DNA from: CAXYVX01 sp049297855
GTDB lineage: Bacteria; Patescibacteriota; Saccharimonadia; Saccharimonadales; Saccharimonadaceae
Reading direction: 5' to 3'
Assembly (NCBI GenBank): GCA_049297855.1
Contig: JBAQVB010000027.1
Coordinates: 1 to 37,477, forward strand
Length of the DNA: 37,477 nt
Position numbers and translations under genes: made by a program. Under the pieces are notes generated by a model. The model saw only the letters and a program-made list of their open reading frames with translations. It made no database searches and was not told where the DNA came from. Within the stretch, counting starts at the first letter, position 1. Each line of letters opens with the position of its first letter. Below are positions 16,247 through 23,606 of this stretch, piece after piece.

Positions 16247-16816
16247 ATGATTGTTTTTTTTGGGCCGGCCGGCGTCGGTAAGAGTATGCAGGGGCAAATT
16301 TTGGCGGAGCGCCACGGTTGGAACTGGTTGAGTGCCGGACAATTGCTGCGCGACAAAATTAAAGATCCAGATTTTGCGAAATCGTTTAAGGAAATCATGA
16401 ACGCGGGCAATCTGTTACCGCCAGAGGTGGTTAGCGATATTATTTTGGAGGCAGCTGATCGAGCGCACAAAACTGGAACCAGTGTGATTCTGGACGGCTA
16501 TCCGCGTTCGCTGAATCAGGCGAAATATTTAACTGAGCACACGCAAAAACAGGCGTCAGAGCGTCGAGTTCAGTTAGCAATTGTCATGTCGGTGCCGGCG
16601 ACTGAAATATATGAGCGCCTAGCTTTGCGGGGTCGAAAAGACGACGCGCCGGAAGTGGTGGCGCATCGCCTGGAGATTTATCGTCAGGAAACCCAACCGC
16701 TGTTAGATTATTACCGCGAACAAGGTGTGCCGGTGGTAAAAGTAAACGGCGTCGGTACGGTTGAACAAGTACATGATCGAATCGAGGCAGTGTTGGCGCA
16801 ATACAAGTTGAATTAG
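16247..16816 (+). CDS. adk: Adenylate kinase-family nucleoside monophosphate kinase
   Basis: The protein has 189 residues. It interconverts AMP, ADP and ATP. The P-loop is GPAGVGKSMQGQ (commonly GPPGAGKGTQ). Also seen: SAGQLLRDKI, the NMP-binding part, LDGYPRSLNQAKYL (family DGFPR) and LALRGRKDDAPEVVAHRL (LID hinge). The LID is the short type, with no zinc cysteines. AAAGGG favours the ATG at 16247 over 16244. The unusual P-loop (Ser and Met in place of Gly-Thr) leaves open a different nucleotide preference; no separate UMP kinase gene is seen in its usual place near frr. Convergent with map; the two coding ends overlap by 4 bases. Confidence 0.85.
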   Translation: MIVFFGPAGVGKSMQGQILAERHGWNWLSAGQLLRDKIKDPDFAKSFKEIMNAGNLLPPEVVSDIILEAADRAHKTGTSVILDGYPRSLNQAKYLTEHTQKQASERRVQLAIVMSVPATEIYERLALRGRKDDAPEVVAHRLEIYRQETQPLLDYYREQGVPVVKVNGVGTVEQVHDRIEAVLAQYKLN

Positions 16817-17595
16817 ATTTTTGTGATAATTTCCGGACCGTCCGGTGTTAATAAAATTGTATGTTCAAAATGCGCCGCCCACGATCCATCGGCGGTGCGA
16901 ATATCCCAGCCGTTGGGATCCTGCACCACGCGATACGATCCGAGCGTAGCCATTGGTTCAACCGCAATGGCGTTTTCGATCGGCACGCGATCATTCATGC
17001 GTCGATCGAAATAATTCGGGATGTCCGGCTCTTGGTGCATTTCGCGACCAATGCCGTGGCCGACCAAATCGCGTACGATGCCGAGGCCGGCTCGATCTAA
17101 AACCTTCTCCACAGCTTTGCTGATGTCGCCAACCTGAACGTATTCCGCGCCGTGGCCGCCGTGATATTTAATTGCGTCAATGCCGGCGTATAATGAGCGC
17201 TGAGTTTCATGGAGTAGCATTTTTTTAACGCCAGTCGGCGCTTCGTCGACACAATAAGTATAGGCCGAATCGGCTTTCATGCCGTTCACATCAACTACTA
17301 AATCGAGCGATACGAGGTCACCTTTTGCAAACGGTGTGGGATTGGGAACGCCGTGCACCACAGTATCGTTAACCGAAATGCAAATAACTCCAGGAAAATC
17401 TGGATCCGGATCGAGATACGACGCGCGCGCGCCACGTTTTTTAATTTCGCGGGCGAACCACGCATCAGTTTCGGTGCCCGTCATGCCGGCTTGAATCACG
17501 CCCGCAAAATCGCGCCACAACGAGGCGATGACTTGACCAGCGCGTCGCATGTTTTTAATTTCTGAATCGGTAAAATTATCGGCTTTGATTAACAT
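16813..17595 (-). CDS. map: Methionine aminopeptidase, type I
   Basis: The protein has 260 residues, the usual length. It cleaves the initiator Met after deformylation. Substrate and metal regions: NDTVVHGVPN (His), LVSLDLVVDVNGMKADSA (two Asp ligands), VGHGIGREMHQEP (His ligand), AVEPMATLG (Glu ligand) and AHFEHTILL (Glu ligand). It starts 9 bases after the prfA stop, and a TATAAT pair overlaps that stop, so it may be transcribed both with prfA and as a leaderless message. Confidence 0.95.
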   Translation of the reverse strand: MLIKADNFTDSEIKNMRRAGQVIASLWRDFAGVIQAGMTGTETDAWFAREIKKRGARASYLDPDPDFPGVICISVNDTVVHGVPNPTPFAKGDLVSLDLVVDVNGMKADSAYTYCVDEAPTGVKKMLLHETQRSLYAGIDAIKYHGGHGAEYVQVGDISKAVEKVLDRAGLGIVRDLVGHGIGREMHQEPDIPNYFDRRMNDRVPIENAIAVEPMATLGSYRVVQDPNGWDIRTADGSWAAHFEHTILLTPDGPEIITKI

Positions 17596-17597
17596 GC

Positions 17598-17608
17598 ATT
17601 ATATTATA
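17598..17608 (-). promoter_or_regulatory. Tandem -10 boxes of map
   Basis: Minus strand TATAAT at 17608-17603 and again at 17603-17598, sharing one base and overlapping the prfA stop. The first would start transcription at the map ATG (17595). No clear -35. Confidence 0.45.
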
Positions 17609-18677
17609 CGCCCTTTGCGACCTGCGCGATATTCAGCTCGCGTTCGCGATTTTGCAATTTTTCGATGATGTCGTCTATGTCACCGTTCATGACGGCCGGG
17701 ACATTAGAGCGCGAGTAGCCGATGCGGTGGTCGGTCACGCGATCTTGCGGAAAATTATAAGTACGAATTTTTTCACTGCGATCGCCCGAACCGATTAATT
17801 CTAAGCGCTCGGCCGATTCGTTGGCGGCGTTTTTATCCATTTCAATTTGGAGCAGGCGGCTGCGTAAAACCGACATAGCTTTAGCTTTGTTTTTGATTTG
17901 GCTGCGTTCATCCTGGTTTGTCACAATGATGCCGGTCGGTAAATGCGTGATGCGCACCGCTGAGCTAGTTGTATTGACGCCTTGACCGCCGTGGCCGGAT
18001 GCGTGAAAAATATCGATACGCAAATCTTTCGGGTCAATTTGGATGTCGATCTCGGAAGCTTCTGGCATGACGGCCACCGTGGCAGTCGATGTTTGAATGC
18101 GGCCCTGGCTTTCGGTGACCGGCACGCGCTGAACACGATGTACGCCCGATTCAAATTTGAGCGTTTTATAAGCGCCGAGCTCGCTATTGGATTTGACTAA
18201 AAAATCCGCCGATTTGGTGCCACCGACGTCGTTCGGCGACTCACTCAAAATTTCGGTTTTCAAATGATGATTTTCACAAAAACGCAAATACATTTTCATA
18301 ATTTCGCTGGCGAATAAGGAAGCCTCGTCACCGCCCGCGCCCGCCCGAATTTCCACGATGGCGTTTTTATCGTCGTTCGGATCGTGTGGTAACGCCATAT
18401 CCTCAATTTCGTCGCTCAGCACCGCCAATTTTTCGCGCAGCTTTGGCAGCTCCGCCGCCGCCATTTCACCCAATTCAGGGTTCTCGATCATCGATTCATC
18501 GTTTTTAATTTGTTGTTCTAAATCGTTTTTTTCAGCAATTTTGGTTAAAAATTTTTCGATTTCGGTAGCACGACGATTTTTATTTGCGAAGTTGGGATCG
18601 GCGTAAGCGTCAGGACTGGCCAAAAAATGGCGAATTTCCGCCAACTCGGCCGTTAATTTCTTCTCATCAACATTCAT
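17604..18677 (-). CDS. prfA: Peptide chain release factor 1
   Basis: The protein has 357 residues, the usual RF1 length. It ends translation at UAA and UAG. The catalytic GGQ is in FHASGHGGQGVNTTSSAV. The stop-codon reading tripeptide is PVT in RVPVTESQGRIQTS, where E. coli RF1 has PAT; this is the RF1 class, not the SPF of RF2. ITHLPTGIIV and the RSQIKNKAKAMSVL helix also match. The ATG at 18677 (MNVDEKKLTAEL) is chosen; an upstream in-frame ATG at 18686 lies inside the -10 box. UGA is also used as a stop in this window, so an RF2 gene should exist elsewhere. Confidence 0.96.
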   Translation of the reverse strand: MNVDEKKLTAELAEIRHFLASPDAYADPNFANKNRRATEIEKFLTKIAEKNDLEQQIKNDESMIENPELGEMAAAELPKLREKLAVLSDEIEDMALPHDPNDDKNAIVEIRAGAGGDEASLFASEIMKMYLRFCENHHLKTEILSESPNDVGGTKSADFLVKSNSELGAYKTLKFESGVHRVQRVPVTESQGRIQTSTATVAVMPEASEIDIQIDPKDLRIDIFHASGHGGQGVNTTSSAVRITHLPTGIIVTNQDERSQIKNKAKAMSVLRSRLLQIEMDKNAANESAERLELIGSGDRSEKIRTYNFPQDRVTDHRIGYSRSNVPAVMNGDIDDIIEKLQNRERELNIAQVAKGV

Positions 18678-18684
18678 AGCGTCC

Positions 18685-18693
18685 ATTCTAGCA
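18685..18693 (-). promoter_or_regulatory. Extended -10 box of prfA
   Basis: Minus strand TGCTAGAAT (-10 at 18690-18685). The predicted start is at 18678-18677, the prfA ATG. Its -35 position (18713-18708) is the same six bases used, in the other direction, by the gene at 18777. Confidence 0.55.
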
Positions 18694-18707
18694 GATTTAA
18701 CGCGGGC

Positions 18708-18736
18708 TTGCATTCGTTTTTGCGACGTGATAGAAT
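18708..18736 (+). promoter_or_regulatory. Promoter of the coiled-coil membrane protein
   Basis: TTGCAT (18708-18713), 17-base spacer, TAGAAT (18731-18736) in the extended form TGATAGAAT. It shares its -35 hexamer with the divergent prfA promoter. Confidence 0.6.
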
Positions 18737-18776
18737 CATAAGCGATATAAAACTTAATTTTTAAGGGGTGGAAAAA

Positions 18777-19721
18777 GTGGAAGATAATAATCCGTTTCAA
18801 CCGACGCTCAAGGAGCCGGTTGATGATTCAATTTTAGCGAAAGATCAAGCGGCCGATGATTTCGGTCAATTAGCTAGCGAGCCACTGGCAAATCCAAAAG
18901 CGTTTGATTTTGAAACACCAGATTCTAATGATCGGACGCATCATGGTAATTCAGTTATTCGTGACATTACAATGGACGGCGCGGTTGAGCGACACGATGC
19001 GGTAACTGCAGCCGACGATTCCGTTCCTAATCAGGCTGATCCACACCAAACCAGCGTCGTTGCTGACGCGGATTCAATAAAAACGGCCTTGTCGGGTGTT
19101 CACTCAACAAGTGATAAACCGGTCGACAAAAAAACTCAGAAAAAAATGGCTCAACAAGCTGAAAAGTTGCGTCGCCAAGCAGAAAAAGACGCCGCCAAAC
19201 GGGCGAAAACATCAACTCCACGTGGACTCGATCACGGCGCGCACAAACGCATCGTGATTACTCTGCCGATGATTATTTTAGTGGTCGTGGCGGTTGGCTT
19301 CGCGATAGTTTCCGTGATGCTTTGGAAATCTAATGATACAACTACCAATAAATTAAGATCGGCCAACGCCCAAGTGGCGCAATTGCAGGCGGAAATCGGC
19401 AACGCTAGCAACGCGACGGGCGTGAGCACCGGCCAGTTCAGTAGTTTGCAGAGCAAAATTGCGCAGTTGACTAAGCAGCAAACCGACGATCAAAAGACTA
19501 TCGGCGACCAAAAGAATCAGATTGGTGATCTAACCAACAAGTTGAATACGGCGCAGCAGCAATCAAATAATATTACAGGTCTCACGAACAACATCAGCGG
19601 TTTGATCGGCAATTGTAACGTCACTAGTGGTTTTGGCGTGCAGGCGCCGACAGCTTGCAAAGCTACTATAGTATCGGCTAACGGTAGCACGCCAGCCGGA
19701 CTCGAAATTACGCAAAAATAG
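18777..19721 (+). CDS. Single-span membrane protein with external coiled coil
   Basis: The protein has 314 residues. The GTG at 18777 is preferred because AAGGGG (18763-18768) lies 8 bases ahead. Residues 1-150 are acidic and hydrophilic, ending in a Lys/Arg/Gln helix (KKMAQQAEKLRRQAEKDAAK). One membrane span (about 159-184: VITLPMIILVVVAVGFAIVS) follows. Outside is a Gln/Asn-rich coiled coil (about 195-280: IAQLTKQQTDDQKTIGDQKN) and a small end domain with two cysteines (GNCNV, TACKA) that could form a disulphide. The cytoplasmic-tail-first topology and coiled coil suggest a structural or scaffolding role. No family recognised. It lies between prfA and the rpsB promoter. Confidence 0.7.
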   Translation: MEDNNPFQPTLKEPVDDSILAKDQAADDFGQLASEPLANPKAFDFETPDSNDRTHHGNSVIRDITMDGAVERHDAVTAADDSVPNQADPHQTSVVADADSIKTALSGVHSTSDKPVDKKTQKKMAQQAEKLRRQAEKDAAKRAKTSTPRGLDHGAHKRIVITLPMIILVVVAVGFAIVSVMLWKSNDTTTNKLRSANAQVAQLQAEIGNASNATGVSTGQFSSLQSKIAQLTKQQTDDQKTIGDQKNQIGDLTNKLNTAQQQSNNITGLTNNISGLIGNCNVTSGFGVQAPTACKATIVSANGSTPAGLEITQK

Positions 19722-19727
19722 TTGGCC

Positions 19728-19756
19728 TTGGCAAAAACGATCGGATCTGCTATACT
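19728..19756 (+). promoter_or_regulatory. Promoter of the rpsB cluster
   Basis: TTGGCA (19728-19733), 17-base spacer, TATACT (19751-19756), extended by TGC. The predicted start is near 19763, giving a leader of about 94 bases. Confidence 0.75.
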
Positions 19757-19762
19757 GACAGG

Positions 19763-19856
19763 GAAAGTTAATTTAATCAGTTTTTGCGGATAAACTCCTG
19801 AAAATCATTGACATGAAAATCGGATGCGCGAAAACGAAGCAAAGGAGTTTTAATTT
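19763..19856 (+). promoter_or_regulatory. rpsB leader with possible Shine-Dalgarno-masking stem
   Basis: AAACTCCT (19792-19799) is perfectly complementary to AGGAGTTT (19843-19850), which contains the rpsB Shine-Dalgarno. Pairing would hide the ribosome site. rpsB of other bacteria is autoregulated by S2 through its leader, so this may be such a control element. The sequence does not match a leader that I recognise. Confidence 0.45.
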
Positions 19857-20582
19857 ATGGCAGAATCAGCTGTAGACATTAAGCAGTTGTTCGAGGCGGG
19901 AGCGCATTTCGGGCACAAAACTTCGCGTTGGAATCCCAAAATGCGCGAATATATTTACGGGAAAGCTGGGGAAATTCATTTGATCGACCTGGCAAAAACA
20001 GCCGACGCGATCGAATCGGCGCAAAAATTTTTAAGTGGCGTCGCCCAATCGGGCAAACAAATTTTGTTTGTCGGCACCAAAAAACAGGCCCAGTCTATTG
20101 CGAAAATTGCGGCCGAAGCGACCAATAATCCCTGCGTGATCAATCGCTGGGTAGGTGGCATGTTGACTAATACGACGACGGTGCTGAGCCAAATAAAGAA
20201 ACTAAAGGGTCTTGAAAAACGTATGGACAGCGGTGAGTTGGCCAATCGCTACAATAAACTGGAAGTGCAACGTTACCAAGAAGAAATCGATTCACTCGAA
20301 TTTAAGTATGGCGGCATTAAAGATATTCACGGTAAACTCGGCGCGGTCATTATTTTGAGTGCGGCCGACGATCATTTGGCGGTTCAGGAAGCCGGCAAAT
20401 TAGGCATACCGACCGTGGCGATCATCGATACTAACGCTGATCCGACCGAAGTTAAATATCCGATTCCGGCCAATGATGACGCGATTTCGGCCTTGCAGTT
20501 GATTACCGATTATTTGGTTGAAGCGATTCGTCAGGGACAGGCTAAAATCGTCAAAGAAGCCGAGACGAAAGGAGAAAAATAA
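19857..20582 (+). CDS. rpsB: 30S ribosomal protein uS2
   Basis: The protein has 241 residues, normal length. Family motifs: FEAGAHFGHKTSRWNPKM, FVGTKKQAQ, NRWVGGMLTNTTTV and IDTNADPTEVKYPIPANDDA. S2 joins the small subunit late and contacts S1 where that is present. AAAGGAG (19841-19847) serves the ATG. First gene of rpsB-rpmE-tsf; its end carries AAAGGAG for the L31 gene, which begins 2 bases later. Confidence 0.97.
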   Translation: MAESAVDIKQLFEAGAHFGHKTSRWNPKMREYIYGKAGEIHLIDLAKTADAIESAQKFLSGVAQSGKQILFVGTKKQAQSIAKIAAEATNNPCVINRWVGGMLTNTTTVLSQIKKLKGLEKRMDSGELANRYNKLEVQRYQEEIDSLEFKYGGIKDIHGKLGAVIILSAADDHLAVQEAGKLGIPTVAIIDTNADPTEVKYPIPANDDAISALQLITDYLVEAIRQGQAKIVKEAETKGEK

Positions 20583-20584
20583 TT

Positions 20585-20929
20585 ATGAAACAATCAATTC
20601 AACCTACAGATTACCGGTTGGTCGTATTTAGTGACGAAGGCGCAAACTTTTCGTTTTTGACGCATTCGACAGCGCGCACTGCTGACACGACCAAATGGAA
20701 AGATGGCAAGGAATATCCGCTTGTCAAAATTAATATTTCGAGTGCTTCGCACCCGTTCTTCACCGGCGAAGAGAAGATTATTGATACTGAGGGCCGGGTC
20801 GATCGCTTTGCGGCGCGGCTGGCCAAAGCTAAAGCGGCCAAGGAACAGTTAGCCAAAAAGAATGCTACGAAGGCCAAACAGGCGGTCGCTGCGAAGCCTG
20901 TTAAAAAATTAGCTGACGACACAAAATAG
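20585..20929 (+). CDS. rpmE: 50S ribosomal protein bL31 (C-minus type, extended tail)
   Basis: The protein has 114 residues. The first 80 match bL31: MKQSIQPTDYRLVVFSDEG, FLTHSTA, DGKEYPLVKINISSASHPFF and GRVDRFAARL. There is no cysteine at all, so this is the zinc-free form (RpmE2 type). A Lys/Ala-rich tail of about 30 residues extends it past the usual 80-90. Its place between rpsB and tsf is unusual, since these two are normally adjacent. It starts 2 bases after rpsB. Confidence 0.9.
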   Translation: MKQSIQPTDYRLVVFSDEGANFSFLTHSTARTADTTKWKDGKEYPLVKINISSASHPFFTGEEKIIDTEGRVDRFAARLAKAKAAKEQLAKKNATKAKQAVAAKPVKKLADDTK

Positions 20930-20949
20930 AGCAATAACGAAAGGAAATT

Positions 20950-21558
20950 ATGGGAGTAACGCTTGATGAAATCAAGAAATTAAAGGAGCTGACCGGCATC
21001 GGTTTGACGCAGGCCAAAGTCGCGCTAGTGGATGCGGAAGGTAATTTTGATGAGGCGTTGAAAGTTTTACGCGAAAAAGGTCTCAGCAAAGCCGAAAAGC
21101 GCGGTGAGCGCGAAGCTAGCGAAGGGTTGGTTGAATCCTATGTGCACGATGGTCGCATCGGCGCGCTGGTCGAGATTAACTGTGAAACCAGTTTCGTGGC
21201 GCGTACCGATGAATTTAAAACCTTGGCGCACGAGCTGGCAATGCAAGTTGCGGCCATGAACCCGAAATGGACGACCATGGACGATGTGCCGAGCGAAGAA
21301 ATCGCCCGCAAGAAGGATGAATTCGAGGTCGCGTTTGATAACGACGCCAAAAATGCTAAAAAACCGACCGAAATTCGTGAAAAAATCATCGACGGTCAAC
21401 TTAAAAAATATTTCAGTGAGTTGGTTTTGACGGAACAGACTTATTGGAAAGATGAGAGTAAAACCATTGGTATATTGGTGCGAGAAACTGCGGCTAAGGT
21501 TGGCGAAAACGTGGTAGTGCGTCACTTTGCGCGGCTCGAACTTGGCGTGAGTGAATAA
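20950..21558 (+). CDS. tsf: Elongation factor Ts
   Basis: The protein has 202 residues, a short EF-Ts lacking part of the C-terminal region of the E. coli protein (283 residues). It recharges EF-Tu with GTP. N-terminal UBA-like domain: IKKLKELTGIGLTQAKVAL; core: EGLVESYVHDGRIGALVEIN and ETSFVARTDEFKTLAHELA, the EF-Tu contact motif. AAGGA (20941-20945) precedes the ATG. Third gene of the rpsB unit. Confidence 0.95.
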   Translation: MGVTLDEIKKLKELTGIGLTQAKVALVDAEGNFDEALKVLREKGLSKAEKRGEREASEGLVESYVHDGRIGALVEINCETSFVARTDEFKTLAHELAMQVAAMNPKWTTMDDVPSEEIARKKDEFEVAFDNDAKNAKKPTEIREKIIDGQLKKYFSELVLTEQTYWKDESKTIGILVRETAAKVGENVVVRHFARLELGVSE

Positions 21559-21589
21559 TTATCGCGTAGATGTTGCGTCATTATAGTGG

Positions 21590-21618
21590 TTGCGCTTTTA
21601 TTTAAAGTGTGCTACATT
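21590..21618 (+). promoter_or_regulatory. Promoter of the unknown gene at 21628
   Basis: TTGCGC (21590-21595), 17-base spacer, TACATT (21613-21618), extended by TGC. The predicted start near 21625 leaves about 3 bases before the ATG. Confidence 0.6.
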
Positions 21619-21627
21619 CATAATGGT

Positions 21628-22125
21628 ATGTTAAACAAACACTATAATCCTATCGCTCAATTCTTTGCCGATCGAGATTTTCATAGTGTTCGTGCGGAGC
21701 CTAGGCCGATCAATAAATCTACAGCATCGACAGCAGGGAATCAAGGCAATGATCCAACCAAAATTCAACACCGTTATGCGCCACACACCAGTTCAGATTT
21801 TGCTGCACAATATCGCCTCGCCAAGGAAACGCGCCTTTCGCGTGAATCGAAATTTACTCACATTTTGCCAGGAACAGTTGATAAAAATAAAGATTTGGGC
21901 CTTCATTCGGTGGGCATTGATTGGATACACCACGAAATGATTATGAGTGACGGTTCGCGCATAGCGTTCGGTCAAAAATTATCACTGGCGGAACAACAAT
22001 ATGGCGCGAACAAACGGCATGCCGAAGCGCAGCAAGTGGCGGAACAACAAGCGGCAGCGCAAAAAAATATGAAACAAGCAATGACTCCAGTGGTGACCCC
22101 GGCCGACCTCAAGCTCCACAATTAG
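21628..22125 (+). CDS. Unknown protein between tsf and frr
   Basis: The protein has 165 residues and is not recognised. It begins MLNKHYNPIAQFFADRD. The first 60 residues are polar; a central part (SVGIDWIHHEMIMSDGSRIA) looks folded; the end is a Gln/Ala-rich helix (RHAEAQQVAEQQAAAQKN) that could form a coiled coil. There is no signal peptide or membrane segment. It has no Shine-Dalgarno and starts about 9 bases after its -10 box, so it is probably leaderless. A longer frame from 21586 would include the promoter and is rejected. It sits where pyrH usually lies in this cluster but has no kinase motif. Confidence 0.65.
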   Translation: MLNKHYNPIAQFFADRDFHSVRAEPRPINKSTASTAGNQGNDPTKIQHRYAPHTSSDFAAQYRLAKETRLSRESKFTHILPGTVDKNKDLGLHSVGIDWIHHEMIMSDGSRIAFGQKLSLAEQQYGANKRHAEAQQVAEQQAAAQKNMKQAMTPVVTPADLKLHN

Positions 22126-22202
22126 CTCACCAGTACTGCTCCAAATAATGATGACGTCAAAAAAACCGCGCAGTTCGCTCAATGTCAATATCAGATTTGT
22201 TA

Positions 22203-22211
22203 TGCTATAAT
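22203..22211 (+). promoter_or_regulatory. Extended -10 box of frr
   Basis: TGCTATAAT (-10 at 22206-22211), with a weak -35. The leader is about 43 bases and ends with AAGGAGGAG (22250-22258). Confidence 0.6.
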
Positions 22212-22260
22212 TTAAATGTAACGCGTGACACTTTAATGCCGCGCGAACGAAGGAGGAGCT

Positions 22261-22812
22261 ATGGATACCAAAGTTTACGAAGATAGGTTCGCCAAAACCG
22301 TCGATCATTTTCGTGATGAGCTGAAAAAAGTGCGCACTGGTCGGGCGCATCCGGACATGTTATCCGGCGTAATCGTTGAGGTTTACGGAACTAAAATGCC
22401 ACTCAATCAGGTAGCGTCGATCACCGCGCCGGAGTCACAGCAACTGTTGGTGACGCCATTTGATCCGCAAAATATCGGTAATATCGCGTCAAATATTGCC
22501 GCTAATCCGACGTTAGGTTTTAATCCGAGCGACGACGGCCGGGTGATTCGCATTCCGATTCCGGCTTTGACTGAGGAGAGGCGCAAGGAAATCGTCAAGC
22601 AACTGAACCAAAAAATCGAGGACGCTAAAATCCAGCTACGCCAAATTCGCGAAGAAGCGCGTAAAGCTTTTAAAACTGGTTTGAGCGCCAAAATCATCAG
22701 CGAAAACGACCAAGATCAGCTTGAGAAAGGCATTGATGATTCAGTGGCGCAATCAAGCGCTGAGATTGAGAAATTAGCTAAAGTCAAAGAAACTGAAATC
22801 ATGAAGATTTAA
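22261..22812 (+). CDS. frr: Ribosome recycling factor
   Basis: The protein has 183 residues, against 185 in E. coli. With EF-G it splits post-termination ribosomes. Motifs: FRDELKKVRTGRAHPDMLSG, YGTKMPLNQVASI, VTPFDPQNI and the long three-helix bundle EERRKEIVKQLNQKIEDAKI. The Shine-Dalgarno AAGGAGGAG is the strongest in the window. Followed 45 bases later by uppS. Confidence 0.96.
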   Translation: MDTKVYEDRFAKTVDHFRDELKKVRTGRAHPDMLSGVIVEVYGTKMPLNQVASITAPESQQLLVTPFDPQNIGNIASNIAANPTLGFNPSDDGRVIRIPIPALTEERRKEIVKQLNQKIEDAKIQLRQIREEARKAFKTGLSAKIISENDQDQLEKGIDDSVAQSSAEIEKLAKVKETEIMKI

Positions 22813-22842
22813 CGTTCAAGATTAGAAAATCCTGACAAAGTT

Positions 22843-22851
22843 TGATAAAAT
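22843..22851 (+). promoter_or_regulatory. Extended -10 box of uppS
   Basis: TGATAAAAT (-10 at 22846-22851). The predicted start is at 22858, exactly the ATG. No clear -35. Confidence 0.55.
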
Positions 22852-22857
22852 AATTCA

Positions 22858-23550
22858 ATGACTAACGTAAAAAAAGCAGATTTGCCGACGCATCTTGGCA
22901 TTATTATTGACGGTAATCGGCGCTGGGCGCGGGCGCATAATTTGCCGACGTTCGAGGGGCATAGATTGGGATATGCCAAGTTACTGAAAATGGCTTACGT
23001 GGCACGTGACCGTGGCGTTAAATTTATTTCCGCCTACACTTTTTCCACGGAAAACTGGTCGCGTAGTCAAGAGGAGGTTGAGTATCTGATGGCGTTGTCG
23101 TTGCGCGCGTTTAGCCACGATATGAAAAAATTGGTCAAAGATAATTTCCGGATTATATTTCTAGGTCGATCGGACAGAGTTGCGCCGGCTATTAACGCTA
23201 AAATTACTGAGTTAGAACAATCATCGCACGATAACACCGGCACGACGCTGGCGTTGTGTTTTAATTACGGTGGCCACGCGGAAATCGTCGATGCGGCCAA
23301 ACAGTTGGCAGATAGTGGCGTCGATTTTACGGAGGAAAATTTCGCGAAAAATTTGTATCATCCGGAACTACCGCCGTGCGATTTGATTGTGCGTACTTCG
23401 GGTGAACAGCGTCTTAGCGGGTTTCAACTGTGGCGGTCAGCTTATGCGGAATTCATTTTTGTTGATAAAAATTGGCCAGATTTCACTGAACAGGATTTTG
23501 ACGATGTTTTGGCGGAATTTGCACGTCGCTCGCGACGGTTCGGCAAATAG
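22858..23550 (+). CDS. uppS: Isoprenyl transferase (undecaprenyl diphosphate synthase)
   Basis: The protein has 230 residues. It condenses isopentenyl units on farnesyl diphosphate to make the lipid carrier of cell-wall precursors. GIIIDGNRRWARAHNLPTFE contains the catalytic Asp18; AYTFSTENWSRSQEEV, LCFNYGGHAEIVDA and RTSGEQRLSGFQLWRSAYAE are the family's other conserved blocks. The product chain length is not certain from sequence. It needs precursors made or obtained elsewhere. No cdsA or dxr follows, unlike many genomes. Probably leaderless. Confidence 0.95.
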   Translation: MTNVKKADLPTHLGIIIDGNRRWARAHNLPTFEGHRLGYAKLLKMAYVARDRGVKFISAYTFSTENWSRSQEEVEYLMALSLRAFSHDMKKLVKDNFRIIFLGRSDRVAPAINAKITELEQSSHDNTGTTLALCFNYGGHAEIVDAAKQLADSGVDFTEENFAKNLYHPELPPCDLIVRTSGEQRLSGFQLWRSAYAEFIFVDKNWPDFTEQDFDDVLAEFARRSRRFGK

Positions 23551-23568
23551 CTTCATCGCTTTAAGCTC

Positions 23569-23597
23569 TTGCGGAAATTAGCGAAAACGGTTATACT
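23569..23597 (+). promoter_or_regulatory. Promoter of ftsA
   Basis: TTGCGG (23569-23574), 17-base spacer, TATACT (23592-23597). The predicted start near 23604 leaves about 3 bases before the ATG at 23607. Confidence 0.75.
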
Positions 23598-23606
23598 AAG
23601 ATTATT

